In this document: piece after piece, positions 1-7,806 of the stretch | Numbering within the stretch: position 1 is the first letter of the stretch | How the letters are laid out: every line of letters begins with the position of its first letter | NCBI RefSeq assembly: GCF_006980705.1 | Contig: NZ_SBHO01000001.1 | Location: forward strand, 186,001-250,000 | DNA from: Tepidiphilus olei | GTDB taxonomy: Bacteria > Pseudomonadota > Gammaproteobacteria > Burkholderiales > Rhodocyclaceae | Direction: 5' to 3' | DNA: 64,000 nt | Made by a program: the position numbers and the translations under genes | The notes under the pieces: generated by a model | What the model saw: the letters and a program-made list of their open reading frames with translations, nothing else | What the model was told of the DNA's origin: nothing | The model's database searches: none

Positions 1-1
1 C

Positions 2-1822
2 ACCGACCGCGACCAGCCCAGCCTCAAGGTGCTCGCCGACCACATCCGCGCCGCTTCTTTCCTCATCGCCGACGGGGTCATTCCCGGCAACGAGGGGCGA
101 GGCTACGTGCTGCGCCGCATCATCCGCCGCGCCATCCGCCACGGTTGGAAGCTCGGTGTGCGCGCACCGTTCTTCCACCGGCTGGTGCCGGCCCTGGTGG
201 CCGAGATGGGTGAGGCCTATCCCGAGCTCGTGGCGCGCCAGTCGGTGATCGAGGCCACGCTCAGGCAGGAGGAGGAACGCTTCTTCGGCACCATCGAACA
301 TGGCATGTCGCTGCTGGAAACGGTGATCGCGCAGATGCAGGCCAATGGCCAGAGCGAGCTCGACGGCGAGATCGCCTTCAAGCTGCACGACACCTATGGT
401 TTTCCGCTGGATCTGACCGCCGACGTGCTGCGCGAGCGCGGATTCACCGTGGACGTGGCCGGGTTCGACGCGGCCATGGCACGGCAAAAGGCGATGGCGC
501 GCGCCGCGGGCAAGTTCAAGATGCAGGCGGTGCTCGAATACGAGGGGCCGACGACGCGCTTCGAGGGCTACGAGACCTTGGAAGACGACGGGCAGATCGT
601 GGCGCTCTATCGCGACGGCACGCCGGTCAATGAACTCACCGAGGGCGAGGAGGGCGTGGTGGTGCTCGATCGCACGCCGTTCTACGCCGAATCGGGCGGT
701 CAGGCGGGTGATCGCGGCGAGCTGCGCGCTCCGGACGGGATTTTCTCCATCGAGGATACGCAGAAGATCCAGGCCGAGGTGTTCGGCCATTACGGCGTGG
801 TGCGTACGGGGCGGCTCACGCTGGGGCAGCGCGTGCGCGCCCGGGTCGATGCCGAGGCTCGCGCCGCCACGGCACGGCACCACTCCGCCACGCACCTCTT
901 GCACAAGGCTTTGCGCGAAGTGCTGGGGACGCACGTCGAGCAGAAAGGCTCGCTTGTCGATGCCGACCGTCTGCGCTTCGATTTTGCGCACCATCAGCCC
1001 CTCACTCAGGAAGAGATCGAGCGCATCGAATGGCTCGTCAATCGCGAGGTGCTCGCCAACGTTCCCACCCGTGCCGAGGTAATGCCCCTCGAAGCGGCCA
1101 AGGCGAGCGGCGCGGTGATGCTCTTCGGCGAGAAATACGGCGAGACGGTGCGGGTGCTCACCATCGGCAGCTCCAAGGAGCTGTGCGGCGGCACGCATGT
1201 GGCGCGCACCGGCGACATCGGGTTGGTGAAGATCGTGGCCGAGAGCGCGATCGCCGCCGGCGTGCGCCGCATCGAGGCGGTCGCAGGAGAAGTGGCGCTG
1301 CGCTGGGTGCAAGGCGTGGATCGTACGCTGGAGCGGCTCGCCCAGACGCTCAAAGTGGCTCGCGAGGAAGTGCCCGCACGTGTGGAGGCGCTGCTCGAGC
1401 AGACGCGCGAGGCGGCGCGCGAGCGGGCACGGCTCGTGCAGCGGCTCGCGCAGGCCGAAGCGATGGCGCTTGCCGCCGCGGCCGAGCCCCTGGGTGAAGC
1501 CCAATTGCTGGTGCGTCGGGTGGAGGCCGATTCGCTCGAGGCGCTGCGCGAACTGGCCGATGCGCTGCGCGCCCGTCTGCCCAAGGCCGCGGTGCTGCTC
1601 GGGAGCATAATCGAGGGCAAGGCCGTGGTGCTCGCTGCCGTGAGCAAGGAGGCGACGTCCCGCCTCAAGGCCGGCGACTGGGTCAAGGTTGCGGCCGAGA
1701 CGATGGGCGCGCGCGGCGGCGGTCGCCCCGAACTCGCCCAAGCCGGCGGCGGCGATCCGGCCAAGCTCGACGAGGCGCTCGGGCAGGGCAAGGCGTGGGC
1801 GCAGGAGCGGTTAGGGTATTGA
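2..1822 (+). CDS. alaS: Alanine--tRNA ligase, 5'-truncated by window edge
   Basis: Class II synthetase that charges tRNA-Ala in the cytosol. The frame is open from base 2, so the start lies upstream; 606 residues are present, against about 870 for the family, and the N-terminal catalytic part is mostly missing. Visible are the end of the catalytic/tRNA-recognition region, the editing domain with its zinc ligands (HHSATH near nt 880-900 and the ELCGGTH motif near nt 1180), a helical linker, and the C-Ala domain ending in the Gly-rich [12 protein letters not shown] stretch. The stop is TGA and a TA pair follows 58 nt later. Identity is certain. Confidence 0.98.
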   Translation, partial: TDRDQPSLKVLADHIRAASFLIADGVIPGNEGRGYVLRRIIRRAIRHGWKLGVRAPFFHRLVPALVAEMGEAYPELVARQSVIEATLRQEEERFFGTIEHGMSLLETVIAQMQANGQSELDGEIAFKLHDTYGFPLDLTADVLRERGFTVDVAGFDAAMARQKAMARAAGKFKMQAVLEYEGPTTRFEGYETLEDDGQIVALYRDGTPVNELTEGEEGVVVLDRTPFYAESGGQAGDRGELRAPDGIFSIEDTQKIQAEVFGHYGVVRTGRLTLGQRVRARVDAEARAATARHHSATHLLHKALREVLGTHVEQKGSLVDADRLRFDFAHHQPLTQEEIERIEWLVNREVLANVPTRAEVMPLEAAKASGAVMLFGEKYGETVRVLTIGSSKELCGGTHVARTGDIGLVKIVAESAIAAGVRRIEAVAGEVALRWVQGVDRTLERLAQTLKVAREEVPARVEALLEQTREAARERARLVQRLAQAEAMALAAAAEPLGEAQLLVRRVEADSLEALRELADALRARLPKAAVLLGSIIEGKAVVLAAVSKEATSRLKAGDWVKVAAETMGARGGGRPELAQAGGGDPAKLDEALGQGKAWAQERLGY

Positions 1823-1880
1823 TCACGGCCAGCCCGGGGAAACGCGTGTCGAGGCTTTTCTCGATACGAGGGAGGATGCG

Positions 1881-2183
1881 ATGGGGTCTAGAGCGCTCGC
1901 CAAACCCGGGCGCATCTCGTGGAGTGAGGAAAAGAACGAGAAATTAAAGCGAGAGCGGGATATTTCCTTCGAGGATGTCGTCTACGCCATGGCAAGTGGC
2001 GCCATCCTCGATACCTTCGATCATCCCAATCAGGATCGCTATCGTGAACAGAAAATTCATGTCGTCGAAATCGATGGATATGCCTATCTCGTTCCTTTCA
2101 TCGAATCCGCTGAGGGAATTTTTCTCAAAACGATCATCCCCAGCCGTAAGGCGACCAAACTCTATCTGGAGCGTAAGACATGA
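1881..2183 (+). CDS. BrnT-like toxin of a type II toxin-antitoxin pair
   Basis: 100 residues. Residues 14-32 match the start of BrnT/DUF4258-type toxins: an ISWSEEKNEK segment followed by ISFEDVVYAM, then a beta-rich C-terminal half. Known BrnT proteins are RelE-fold ribonucleases that inhibit translation; activity here is inferred from that family. A good ribosome site (GGGAGGAT) precedes the ATG. The toxin comes first and its stop overlaps the next start (ATGA), the order usual for BrnT-type modules. It is inserted between alaS and algC. Confidence 0.7.
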   Translation: MGSRALAKPGRISWSEEKNEKLKRERDISFEDVVYAMASGAILDTFDHPNQDRYREQKIHVVEIDGYAYLVPFIESAEGIFLKTIIPSRKATKLYLERKT

Positions 2184-2449
2184 ACGGACTCGATCCAGAA
2201 GAACGTGAAATCCTCAAGGCCTTCGAGGAAGGCAAGCTCGAGCGAGCCTCGGAGGCCGATCTTCTCAAGACGCGTCATCAACGTTACGCCCAGGAGATGG
2301 TCGGCCAAGAGCGCTTGATCCACTTGCGTCTTTCTGAACGGGATCTGCTGCGACTGCGTCGGAAAGCCCGCGAAGCGGGCATTCCCTACGAAACGCTAGC
2401 CGCCCAGATCATCCATCGTTACGTCGAAGAAGTAGGAGAGATCGACTGA
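2180..2449 (+). CDS. CopG-family antitoxin
   Basis: 89 residues. The N-terminus (LDPEEREILKAFEEGKLE) and the C-terminal ribbon-helix-helix region (IHLRLSERDLLRLRRKAREA, then IPYETLAAQIIHRYV) are typical of CopG antitoxins that pair with BrnT-like toxins. It should bind and neutralise the toxin encoded just upstream and repress the operon through the RHH domain. The ATGA overlap with the toxin implies translational coupling. It ends 36 nt before the convergent algC stop. I see no clear operator upstream of the toxin. Confidence 0.75.
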   Translation: MNGLDPEEREILKAFEEGKLERASEADLLKTRHQRYAQEMVGQERLIHLRLSERDLLRLRRKAREAGIPYETLAAQIIHRYVEEVGEID

Positions 2450-2485
2450 GCGAGCCTTGGCAAGGCGCTTGCCCTCCGATGAGGT

Positions 2486-3862
2486 TCAAAACGGTAGTTC
2501 GATCCCCGGCCACACGCTCGTGAGGGCGCGGCGGAAGTCTTCTTGGATGCGCGCGAGCGCTGCGGGCGTGTCGGCCTCGAAGCGTAGCACCACGACCGGC
2601 GTGGTGTTGGAGGCGCGCGCGAGCCCGAAGCCGTCGGGGTATTCGACGCGCACGCCGTCGATGGTAATGATCTCACGCGCACCGGTGAAACCGCCGTAGC
2701 CTTGCAGCCGTTCGATGAGGGCAAACGGCTCGCCCTCCTTCATCTTGATGTTGAGCTCGGGCGTGGCGATGCTGTCGGGCAGCGCCTCGAGCACGGCGCT
2801 CGGATCGTCGTGGCGCGAGAGGATTTCCAGCAGGCGCGCGGCGGCATAGAGCCCGTCGTCGAAGCCGTACCAGCGATCCTTGAAGAAGACGTGCCCGCTC
2901 ATCTCACCGGCGAGCGGCGCCCCCGTCTCGCGCAGCTTCGCCTTGATGAGGGCGTGTCCGGTCTTCCACATGAGCGGCACGCCACCATGCGCCCGGATGA
3001 CTTCGGCGAGTTTGCGCGAGCATTTGACGTCGAAGAGAATCTGAGCGCCGGGATGGCGCGAGAGCACGTCGGAGGCAAAGAGCATCATCTGCCGGTCGGG
3101 GAAGATGATCTTGCTGTGTTTGGTGACCACGCCCAGCCGGTCCCCGTCGCCGTCGAACGCCAGCCCCAGCTCGGCATCGGTGGCGGCGACGCGCGTGATG
3201 AGGTCGTTCAGGTTCTCGGGTTTGGAGGGATCGGGGTGGTGATTGGGAAAAGTGCCGTCGACCTCGCAAAAGAGCGCGTCGACCCGGCAGCCCAGCCGTT
3301 CGAGGAGCTCGGGGGCGAAGGCCCCGGCGACGCCGTTGCCGCAGTCGACCGCGACCTTCATGGGGCGGGCGAGTTTGACGTCGGAGGTGATGCGCGTGAA
3401 GTAGGCTTCGCGCACGTCCGCCCGGCGCAGCTGCCCCGCACCGCTTTCCAGGTCGCCTTCGGCCAGACGCCGACGCAGGTCCTGGATGAGCGGCCCGTAG
3501 AGGGTTTCACCGGCGAGCACCATCTTGAACCCGTTGTACTGGGGCGGATTGTGGCTACCGGTGACCGAGACGCAGGAACGGGTGCCGAGATGCTCGGCGG
3601 CGAAGTAGGTGACCGGGGTGGGGACGGCGCCGATGTCGATGACGTCCACGCCTGCGGCGAGGATTCCTTCGGCGAGCGCCGCGGCCAGCCGTGGGCCGGA
3701 CAAACGCCCGTCGCGCCCGACCACGATCGCCTCCACCCGGCGTCGGCGCGCCTCGCTACCGATGGCGCGGCCGATGGCGCGGGCGACGTCTTCGGTGAGG
3801 GTCTCATCGACGATGCCGCGGATGTCATAGGCTTTGAAGATGCTGGCGTCGGGAAGCGTCAT
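2486..3862 (-). CDS. algC: Phosphomannomutase/phosphoglucomutase
   Basis: Alpha-D-phosphohexomutase of 458 residues that interconverts the 1- and 6-phosphates of mannose and glucose, feeding nucleotide-sugar synthesis for LPS and exopolysaccharide. The phosphoserine motif TGSHNP (Ser about 103), the metal-binding DGDGDR (Asp 237/239/241), the sugar-binding GEMSGH and a C-terminal phosphate-binding domain with RASNTTP are all present. I chose the ATG giving MTLPDASIFK; a TTG five codons upstream is the alternative, and neither has a strong ribosome site. The zinc-finger gene and ilvE lie upstream on the same strand. Confidence 0.93.
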   Translation of the reverse strand: MTLPDASIFKAYDIRGIVDETLTEDVARAIGRAIGSEARRRRVEAIVVGRDGRLSGPRLAAALAEGILAAGVDVIDIGAVPTPVTYFAAEHLGTRSCVSVTGSHNPPQYNGFKMVLAGETLYGPLIQDLRRRLAEGDLESGAGQLRRADVREAYFTRITSDVKLARPMKVAVDCGNGVAGAFAPELLERLGCRVDALFCEVDGTFPNHHPDPSKPENLNDLITRVAATDAELGLAFDGDGDRLGVVTKHSKIIFPDRQMMLFASDVLSRHPGAQILFDVKCSRKLAEVIRAHGGVPLMWKTGHALIKAKLRETGAPLAGEMSGHVFFKDRWYGFDDGLYAAARLLEILSRHDDPSAVLEALPDSIATPELNIKMKEGEPFALIERLQGYGGFTGAREIITIDGVRVEYPDGFGLARASNTTPVVVLRFEADTPAALARIQEDFRRALTSVWPGIELPF

Positions 3863-3883
3863 CGCAGAGGCTCGCAAAAGGGA

Positions 3884-4096
3884 TCAGTGGTGTTTGGGTA
3901 AAGGGCCTTCGAAGTGGAAGCGCCGGCTGCAGTAGGGGCAGACGGCCTCGCCCTCGGCCGTGGGGTCGAGGAAGACGCGCGGGTGCAGCAGATCGACCGG
4001 CTCGCCGGGAAGCGGGCAGTGCAGCGGCAGATCCTCGGCGCGCACGGTGAGCTCGCGCTCCGTGCGCACGGTCTCGAGTGGATTGGAGGTACTCAT
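3884..4096 (-). CDS. Small CHCC zinc-finger protein (NDUFS6-like)
   Basis: 70 residues. LHCPLPGE, then a His in LHPRVFLD, then VCPYCSRRF give the Cys-His-Cys-Cys zinc site of the zf-CHCC family (PF10276), known from the NDUFS6 subunit of complex I and from many small bacterial proteins of unknown role. The gene sits between ilvE and algC, about 11 nt downstream of ilvE, so it is probably co-transcribed. I cannot assign a function beyond zinc binding. Confidence 0.8.
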   Translation of the reverse strand: MSTSNPLETVRTERELTVRAEDLPLHCPLPGEPVDLLHPRVFLDPTAEGEAVCPYCSRRFHFEGPLPKHH

Positions 4097-4107
4097 CGGG
4101 GCGCTCC

Positions 4108-5028
4108 TCAGAGATAGGCGAGCCAGTGGTCGTACTCGGGCGCGCGGCCGGCGACGATGTCGAAGAATCGCTGCTGGATGCGGGTGGTGATGGGACCGCG
4201 CTTGCCCTCGCCGATGACGCGGTCGTCGAGTTCGCGGATCGGCGTGATCTCGGCGGCGGTGCCGCTGAAGAAGGCTTCGTCGGCGATGTAGATGTCGTCG
4301 CGCGTGAGCCTGCGCGACACGAAGGGGATGCCGAGTTCATCGGCGATGCGGATCACCGTGTCGCGGGTGATGCCCGTGAGCGCCGCGGCGATCTCGGGTT
4401 CATACAGCACTCCATCCTTGACCACGAAGAGGTTTTCCCCGGCGCCTTCCGCGACGAACCCTTGGGTGTCAAGCAGCAGCGCCTCGTCGTAGCCCTGGCT
4501 GGTGACTTCCTGGTTGGCGAGGATGGAGTTGGCGTAGGTGCTGGCGAGCTTGGCGCGCGGCATGGTCACGTTGACGTGCTGGCGCTGGAAGGAGGAGGTC
4601 TTGATGCGGATGCCGCGTTCCAGGCCGTCTTCGCCCAGATAGGCGCCCCAAGGCCAGGCGGCGATGGCCACGTGCACCTTGGCGCCTTTAGGCGAGACGC
4701 CCATCTTCTCCGAACCGTAGAAGGCGATGGGGCGGATGTAGCAGGATTCGAGGTTGTTTGCGCGCACCACCTCCTTCTGCGCTTCCATGAGCTCCTCGAG
4801 CGACCAGGGAATCGGCATCATGTAGATCTTGGCCGAATTGAGCAGGCGCTGGGTGTGCTCGCGCAGGCGGAAAATGGCGGTGCCGCGCTCGGTGGCATAG
4901 GCGCGCAAGCCTTCGAACACGGCCAGGCCGTAGTGCAGGGAATGGGTGAGCACGTGGGTGGTGGCTTCACGCCAGGGCACGAGCTTGCCGTCGTACCAGA
5001 TGAAGCCATCGCGATCGGACATCGACAT
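4108..5028 (-). CDS. ilvE: Branched-chain amino acid aminotransferase
   Basis: Fold-type IV PLP aminotransferase that catalyses the last step of Leu, Ile and Val synthesis, or the first step of their breakdown. It has 306 residues, the normal length. The expected PLP lysine is K160 in the segment VTMPRAKLASTYANS, followed by DEALLLDTQGFVAEGAGENLF and the phosphate-cup region near ALTGITRDTV. The ATG at 5028 has GAGGAGAA eight bases upstream; an in-frame start further up (5148) adds 40 unconserved residues and was rejected. Confidence 0.95.
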   Translation of the reverse strand: MSMSDRDGFIWYDGKLVPWREATTHVLTHSLHYGLAVFEGLRAYATERGTAIFRLREHTQRLLNSAKIYMMPIPWSLEELMEAQKEVVRANNLESCYIRPIAFYGSEKMGVSPKGAKVHVAIAAWPWGAYLGEDGLERGIRIKTSSFQRQHVNVTMPRAKLASTYANSILANQEVTSQGYDEALLLDTQGFVAEGAGENLFVVKDGVLYEPEIAAALTGITRDTVIRIADELGIPFVSRRLTRDDIYIADEAFFSGTAAEITPIRELDDRVIGEGKRGPITTRIQQRFFDIVAGRAPEYDHWLAYL

Positions 5029-5158
5029 GGGGTTCTCCTCGGGTGGATGGGCTCGGCGCTTGCGCCGTGTAACGGCAGATTGTAGCGCAAAGCACTGCAT
5101 CGGGAGGGTTCCCGCACGAAGGATCGCAGGGCTGAGGGGTTTATCCAAAGGAGGAAAG

Positions 5159-5185
5159 ACGAAAAACGATTTTTATGTTTTTCGT
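5159..5185. repeat. AT-rich 9-bp inverted repeat between ilvE and a crotonase gene
   Basis: Perfect inverted repeat ACGAAAAAC / GTTTTTCGT with a 9-nt AT-rich spacer, in the 230-nt gap between the crotonase gene and ilvE. It could be an operator or promoter-proximal structure for ilvE, or part of a bidirectional terminator. No protein-coding capacity is apparent in this gap. Confidence 0.5.
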
Positions 5186-5220
5186 ATGAAAAACCACCTT
5201 CTGGGGAAAATATCCGGCAG

Positions 5221-5247
5221 GCGACCCTCCGTGAGCACGGGGGTCGC
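5221..5247 (-). terminator. Strong hairpin just after a crotonase gene
   Basis: GCGACCC pairs with GGGTCGC, and inside them CCGTG pairs with most of CACGG, separated by a single bulged base. It begins 12 nt after the crotonase stop codon on the minus strand. There is no U tract, so it may act as a transcript-end stabiliser or with Rho rather than as a classical intrinsic terminator. Confidence 0.4.
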
Positions 5248-5258
5248 GAGGGGAAAGA

Positions 5259-6062
5259 TCAGCGATTGGTCGAGGGGAAGTTCGGTGCGCGTTTTTCCCG
5301 CACGGCAGCCACGCCCTCTGGCGCATCTTCACCGAGGAAGCACATCATCTCCATGGCAAGCGAGCTCTCGAAGACGGGGCGGAACATGTGTAGCCAGCCG
5401 TTGAGCGAGCGTTTGGTGAAGCGGATCGCTTGCTGGCTGCCGCGGGCAAGCTTGTCGGCCACTTCCAGCGCTTTCTCCATCAGCTGGGCGCGCGGCACGC
5501 TCAGACTCACGAGGCCGATGCGTTCGGCCTCCTTGCCGTCGATGAATTCTGCAGTCATCAGATAGTATTTCGCTTTCGCCATGCCGCACAGCAACGGCCA
5601 GATGATCGCGGCGTGGTCGCCCGCGGCGACGCCGAGCTTGACGTGTCCGTCGGTGATTTTTGCTTCTTCGGCCATGATGCTGATGTCGGCGAGCATGGCA
5701 ACCGCTAGTCCGGCGCCTACCGCCACGCCGTTGATGGCCGAGATGATCGGTTTGTCGCAGGCGAGCATGTTATAGACGATGTCGGAGGCTTCCTTCATCA
5801 CGTTGCCGATCATCTGCGGGTTGCCGACCATGCTGCTGATCCAACTCAGATCCCCGCCGGCGGAGAAGGCTTTGTCGCCGGCACCGGTGATCACGGCGAC
5901 GCGGGTTTTGGGATCCTCATTGACGACTTCCCAGATTTTGGTCAATTCCCAATGCAGGCGATCATTGGTGGCATTCATCACTTCGGGACGATTGATGGTG
6001 ATCACCAGCACGCCATTTGGTTTGTGCTCGAAACGCAGAAACTGAAAATCCTCGTAGTGCAT
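5259..6062 (-). CDS. Crotonase-superfamily protein lacking both hydratase glutamates
   Basis: 267 residues with the crotonase fold: the oxyanion-hole segment AFSAGGDLS, the CoA-binding region around [14 protein letters not shown], and a trimerisation helix. Aligned by eye to rat mitochondrial enoyl-CoA hydratase, the positions of Glu144 and Glu164 appear to be Ala (GAGLAVAM) and His (TDGHVKLG), and a GDH triplet follows. It may therefore not be a hydratase; isomerase, hydrolase or decarboxylase activity is possible. The ATG at 6062 follows AGGAGGAGGA; a longer upstream start is rejected. It diverges from the carboxylase operon and shares its operator region. Confidence 0.85.
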   Translation of the reverse strand: MHYEDFQFLRFEHKPNGVLVITINRPEVMNATNDRLHWELTKIWEVVNEDPKTRVAVITGAGDKAFSAGGDLSWISSMVGNPQMIGNVMKEASDIVYNMLACDKPIISAINGVAVGAGLAVAMLADISIMAEEAKITDGHVKLGVAAGDHAAIIWPLLCGMAKAKYYLMTAEFIDGKEAERIGLVSLSVPRAQLMEKALEVADKLARGSQQAIRFTKRSLNGWLHMFRPVFESSLAMEMMCFLGEDAPEGVAAVREKRAPNFPSTNR

Positions 6063-6108
6063 GGTACTTCCTCCTCCTGGGTTGTTTAGGGTGTTCCTTT
6101 GAGGCAAA

Positions 6109-6136
6109 ATGTGTCATCATGTTGATACGATTATAA
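6109..6136. promoter_or_regulatory. Putative operator, copy 1 of a 28-bp sequence shared with 15484-15511
   Basis: This 28-nt sequence differs at one base from the one at 15484-15511. It contains ATCAT-N6-ACGAT (6116-6131), imperfect here and a perfect ATCAT-N6-ATGAT in the other copy. It lies in the divergent region between a crotonase gene (minus) and the acyl-CoA carboxylase operon (plus), and overlaps the minus-strand -10 box. It is best read as the binding site of a regulator encoded elsewhere; the family is unknown. Confidence 0.65.
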
Positions 6137-6157
6137 CGGTTCGCGCGGTGAGTGCAA
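6130..6157 (-). promoter_or_regulatory. Sigma70-type promoter for the crotonase gene
   Basis: On the minus strand TTGCAC (6157-6152) and a consensus TATAAT (6135-6130) are separated by 16 bp, about 70 nt before the crotonase start codon. The putative operator overlaps the -10 box and the expected start site, the arrangement expected for repression. Confidence 0.6.
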
Positions 6158-6195
6158 GCAGTACGCAGCGGCGAGCGTACATTCAGGGAGGAGCG

Positions 6196-7803
6196 ATGAC
6201 GATACTGACTTCACATGCCGATGTCGGAGGAGAGGCGTTTGCGCGAAATCGGGAGGCCTATCTCGCGCTCGTCGAGCGACTGCGCACCCGCCGACGACTA
6301 GCTTGGGCAGGGGGGCCGCCAAAAGCGCGCGAGCGGCATCTGGCCCGGGGCAAACTCTTACCCCGAGACCGCGTCGAGGCGCTTCTCGACCCGGGTTCCC
6401 CTTTTCTCGAGATCGGCATGCTCGCCGGTGAAGGGCTCTATGAAGGCGTGCCGCCGGGCGCTGGGATCATCACCGGCATCGGTTTGGTTTCCGGACGCCC
6501 CTGCATGATCATCGCCAACGACGCGACGGTCAAAGGCGGCACGTACTATGGCATGACGTGCAAGAAACACGTGCGTGCCCAGCAGATCGCCTGGCGTCAT
6601 CGCTTACCCTGCATCACCCTCGTCGATAGCGGCGGGGCGTTTTTACCGGACATGGCCAACATCTTCCCCGACGTGGGGCAGTTCGGCAGTATCTTCAACA
6701 ACCAGGTGCGTATGTCGGCCGAAGGCATCCCGCAGATCGCCGTGGTGATGGGACCTTGTACCGCCGGTGGGGCCTATATTCCAGCGCTGTGCGACCAGGT
6801 CGTCATCGTCAAAGGGCAGGGGTACATGTATTTGGGTGGGCCAGAACTTACTTTTGCGGCCACGGGAGAGCAAGTAGACAACGAAACCTTGGGTGGGGCC
6901 TTGATGCACTGCAGCGTGAGCGGTGTGACCGATTACCTCGCCGAGGACGATAAGCACGCGCTGGCGATCACGCGCGAACTCGTGCGCGACCTGGGGGAAC
7001 CTCCGGCTGCTCGATGGACGAAAGCGCCGGCCAAAGCCCCTCGCTACGATCCGAGCGAAATCTATGGTCTGGTGAGTCACGATCCGAAGATACCGAGCGA
7101 TACGCGTGAAATCTTGGCGCGACTCGTCGATGATAGCCGTTTCCAAGAATTCAAGCCCCTTTACGGCGACACTCTGCTCACCGGCTTTGCCCATATCCAG
7201 GGCCATCGAATCGGCATTTTGGCCAACCAAGGGGTGCTTTTTCCCGAGAGCGCGAACAAAGCGGCGCATTTCATCGATCTGTGCTGTCAGCGCGACATCC
7301 CCTTGCTTTTTCTTGCCGATGTCACCGGTTTCATGGTCGGCAAAGCGGCCGAGCAGGCGGGTATCGCCAAGGCGGGGGCGAAGATGATCACCGCCATGGC
7401 TTCGGCCAACGTACCCAAATACACCATCCTCATCGGAGCCTCGTACGGCGCGGGGTATCTGGCGATGTGCGGGCGGCCGTTCGAGCCGACCGCCATGTTT
7501 GCTTGGCCCAATGCCCGTTCAGCCATCATGGGCCCGGAGCAAGCCGCCACCGTGATGGCGCTCGTACGCCGTCAGAATCTCGAGAAAGAGGGGCGCTCGT
7601 GGTCACCGGAAGAAGAGGAGTCATTCAAAGCGCCGGTGCGCAAGATCTATGAAGACTTTCAGCCGGCCGACAATTTCTCGGCCCATTTATGGGTGGACGG
7701 CATCATCGATCCGCTCGAGACGCGTGAAGTGATGGGGCTACTGCTCGAACTCGCTTCGCACACGCCTTCCCTTCCCACGCCGTTTGGCGTTTTCAGGTTT
7801 TGA
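6196..7803 (+). CDS. Acyl-CoA carboxylase, carboxyltransferase (beta) subunit
   Basis: 535-residue carboxyltransferase of the methylcrotonyl-CoA/geranyl-CoA carboxylase group; it moves CO2 from carboxybiotin to an acyl-CoA. Both crotonase-like halves are present, with the glycine-rich oxyanion segments VKGGTYYGM and CTAGGAYIPA in the N half and SYGAGYLAMCGR in the C half. Features resemble both MccB/LiuB (DSGGAFLPD) and geranyl-CoA carboxylase AtuC (VDNETLGGA, SGVTDY), so the substrate cannot be fixed. The ATG at 6196 has GGGAGGAG upstream. First gene of a six-gene plus-strand operon, three nt before the alpha subunit. Confidence 0.9.
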   Translation: MTILTSHADVGGEAFARNREAYLALVERLRTRRRLAWAGGPPKARERHLARGKLLPRDRVEALLDPGSPFLEIGMLAGEGLYEGVPPGAGIITGIGLVSGRPCMIIANDATVKGGTYYGMTCKKHVRAQQIAWRHRLPCITLVDSGGAFLPDMANIFPDVGQFGSIFNNQVRMSAEGIPQIAVVMGPCTAGGAYIPALCDQVVIVKGQGYMYLGGPELTFAATGEQVDNETLGGALMHCSVSGVTDYLAEDDKHALAITRELVRDLGEPPAARWTKAPAKAPRYDPSEIYGLVSHDPKIPSDTREILARLVDDSRFQEFKPLYGDTLLTGFAHIQGHRIGILANQGVLFPESANKAAHFIDLCCQRDIPLLFLADVTGFMVGKAAEQAGIAKAGAKMITAMASANVPKYTILIGASYGAGYLAMCGRPFEPTAMFAWPNARSAIMGPEQAATVMALVRRQNLEKEGRSWSPEEEESFKAPVRKIYEDFQPADNFSAHLWVDGIIDPLETREVMGLLLELASHTPSLPTPFGVFRF

Positions 7804-7806
7804 CGC

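Noticed and set aside
2702-3901. 399-codon plus-strand frame opposite algC
   Set aside because: Antisense shadow; algC has every catalytic motif.
4078-5085. 335-codon plus-strand frame opposite ilvE
   Set aside because: Antisense shadow; no domain and no ribosome site.
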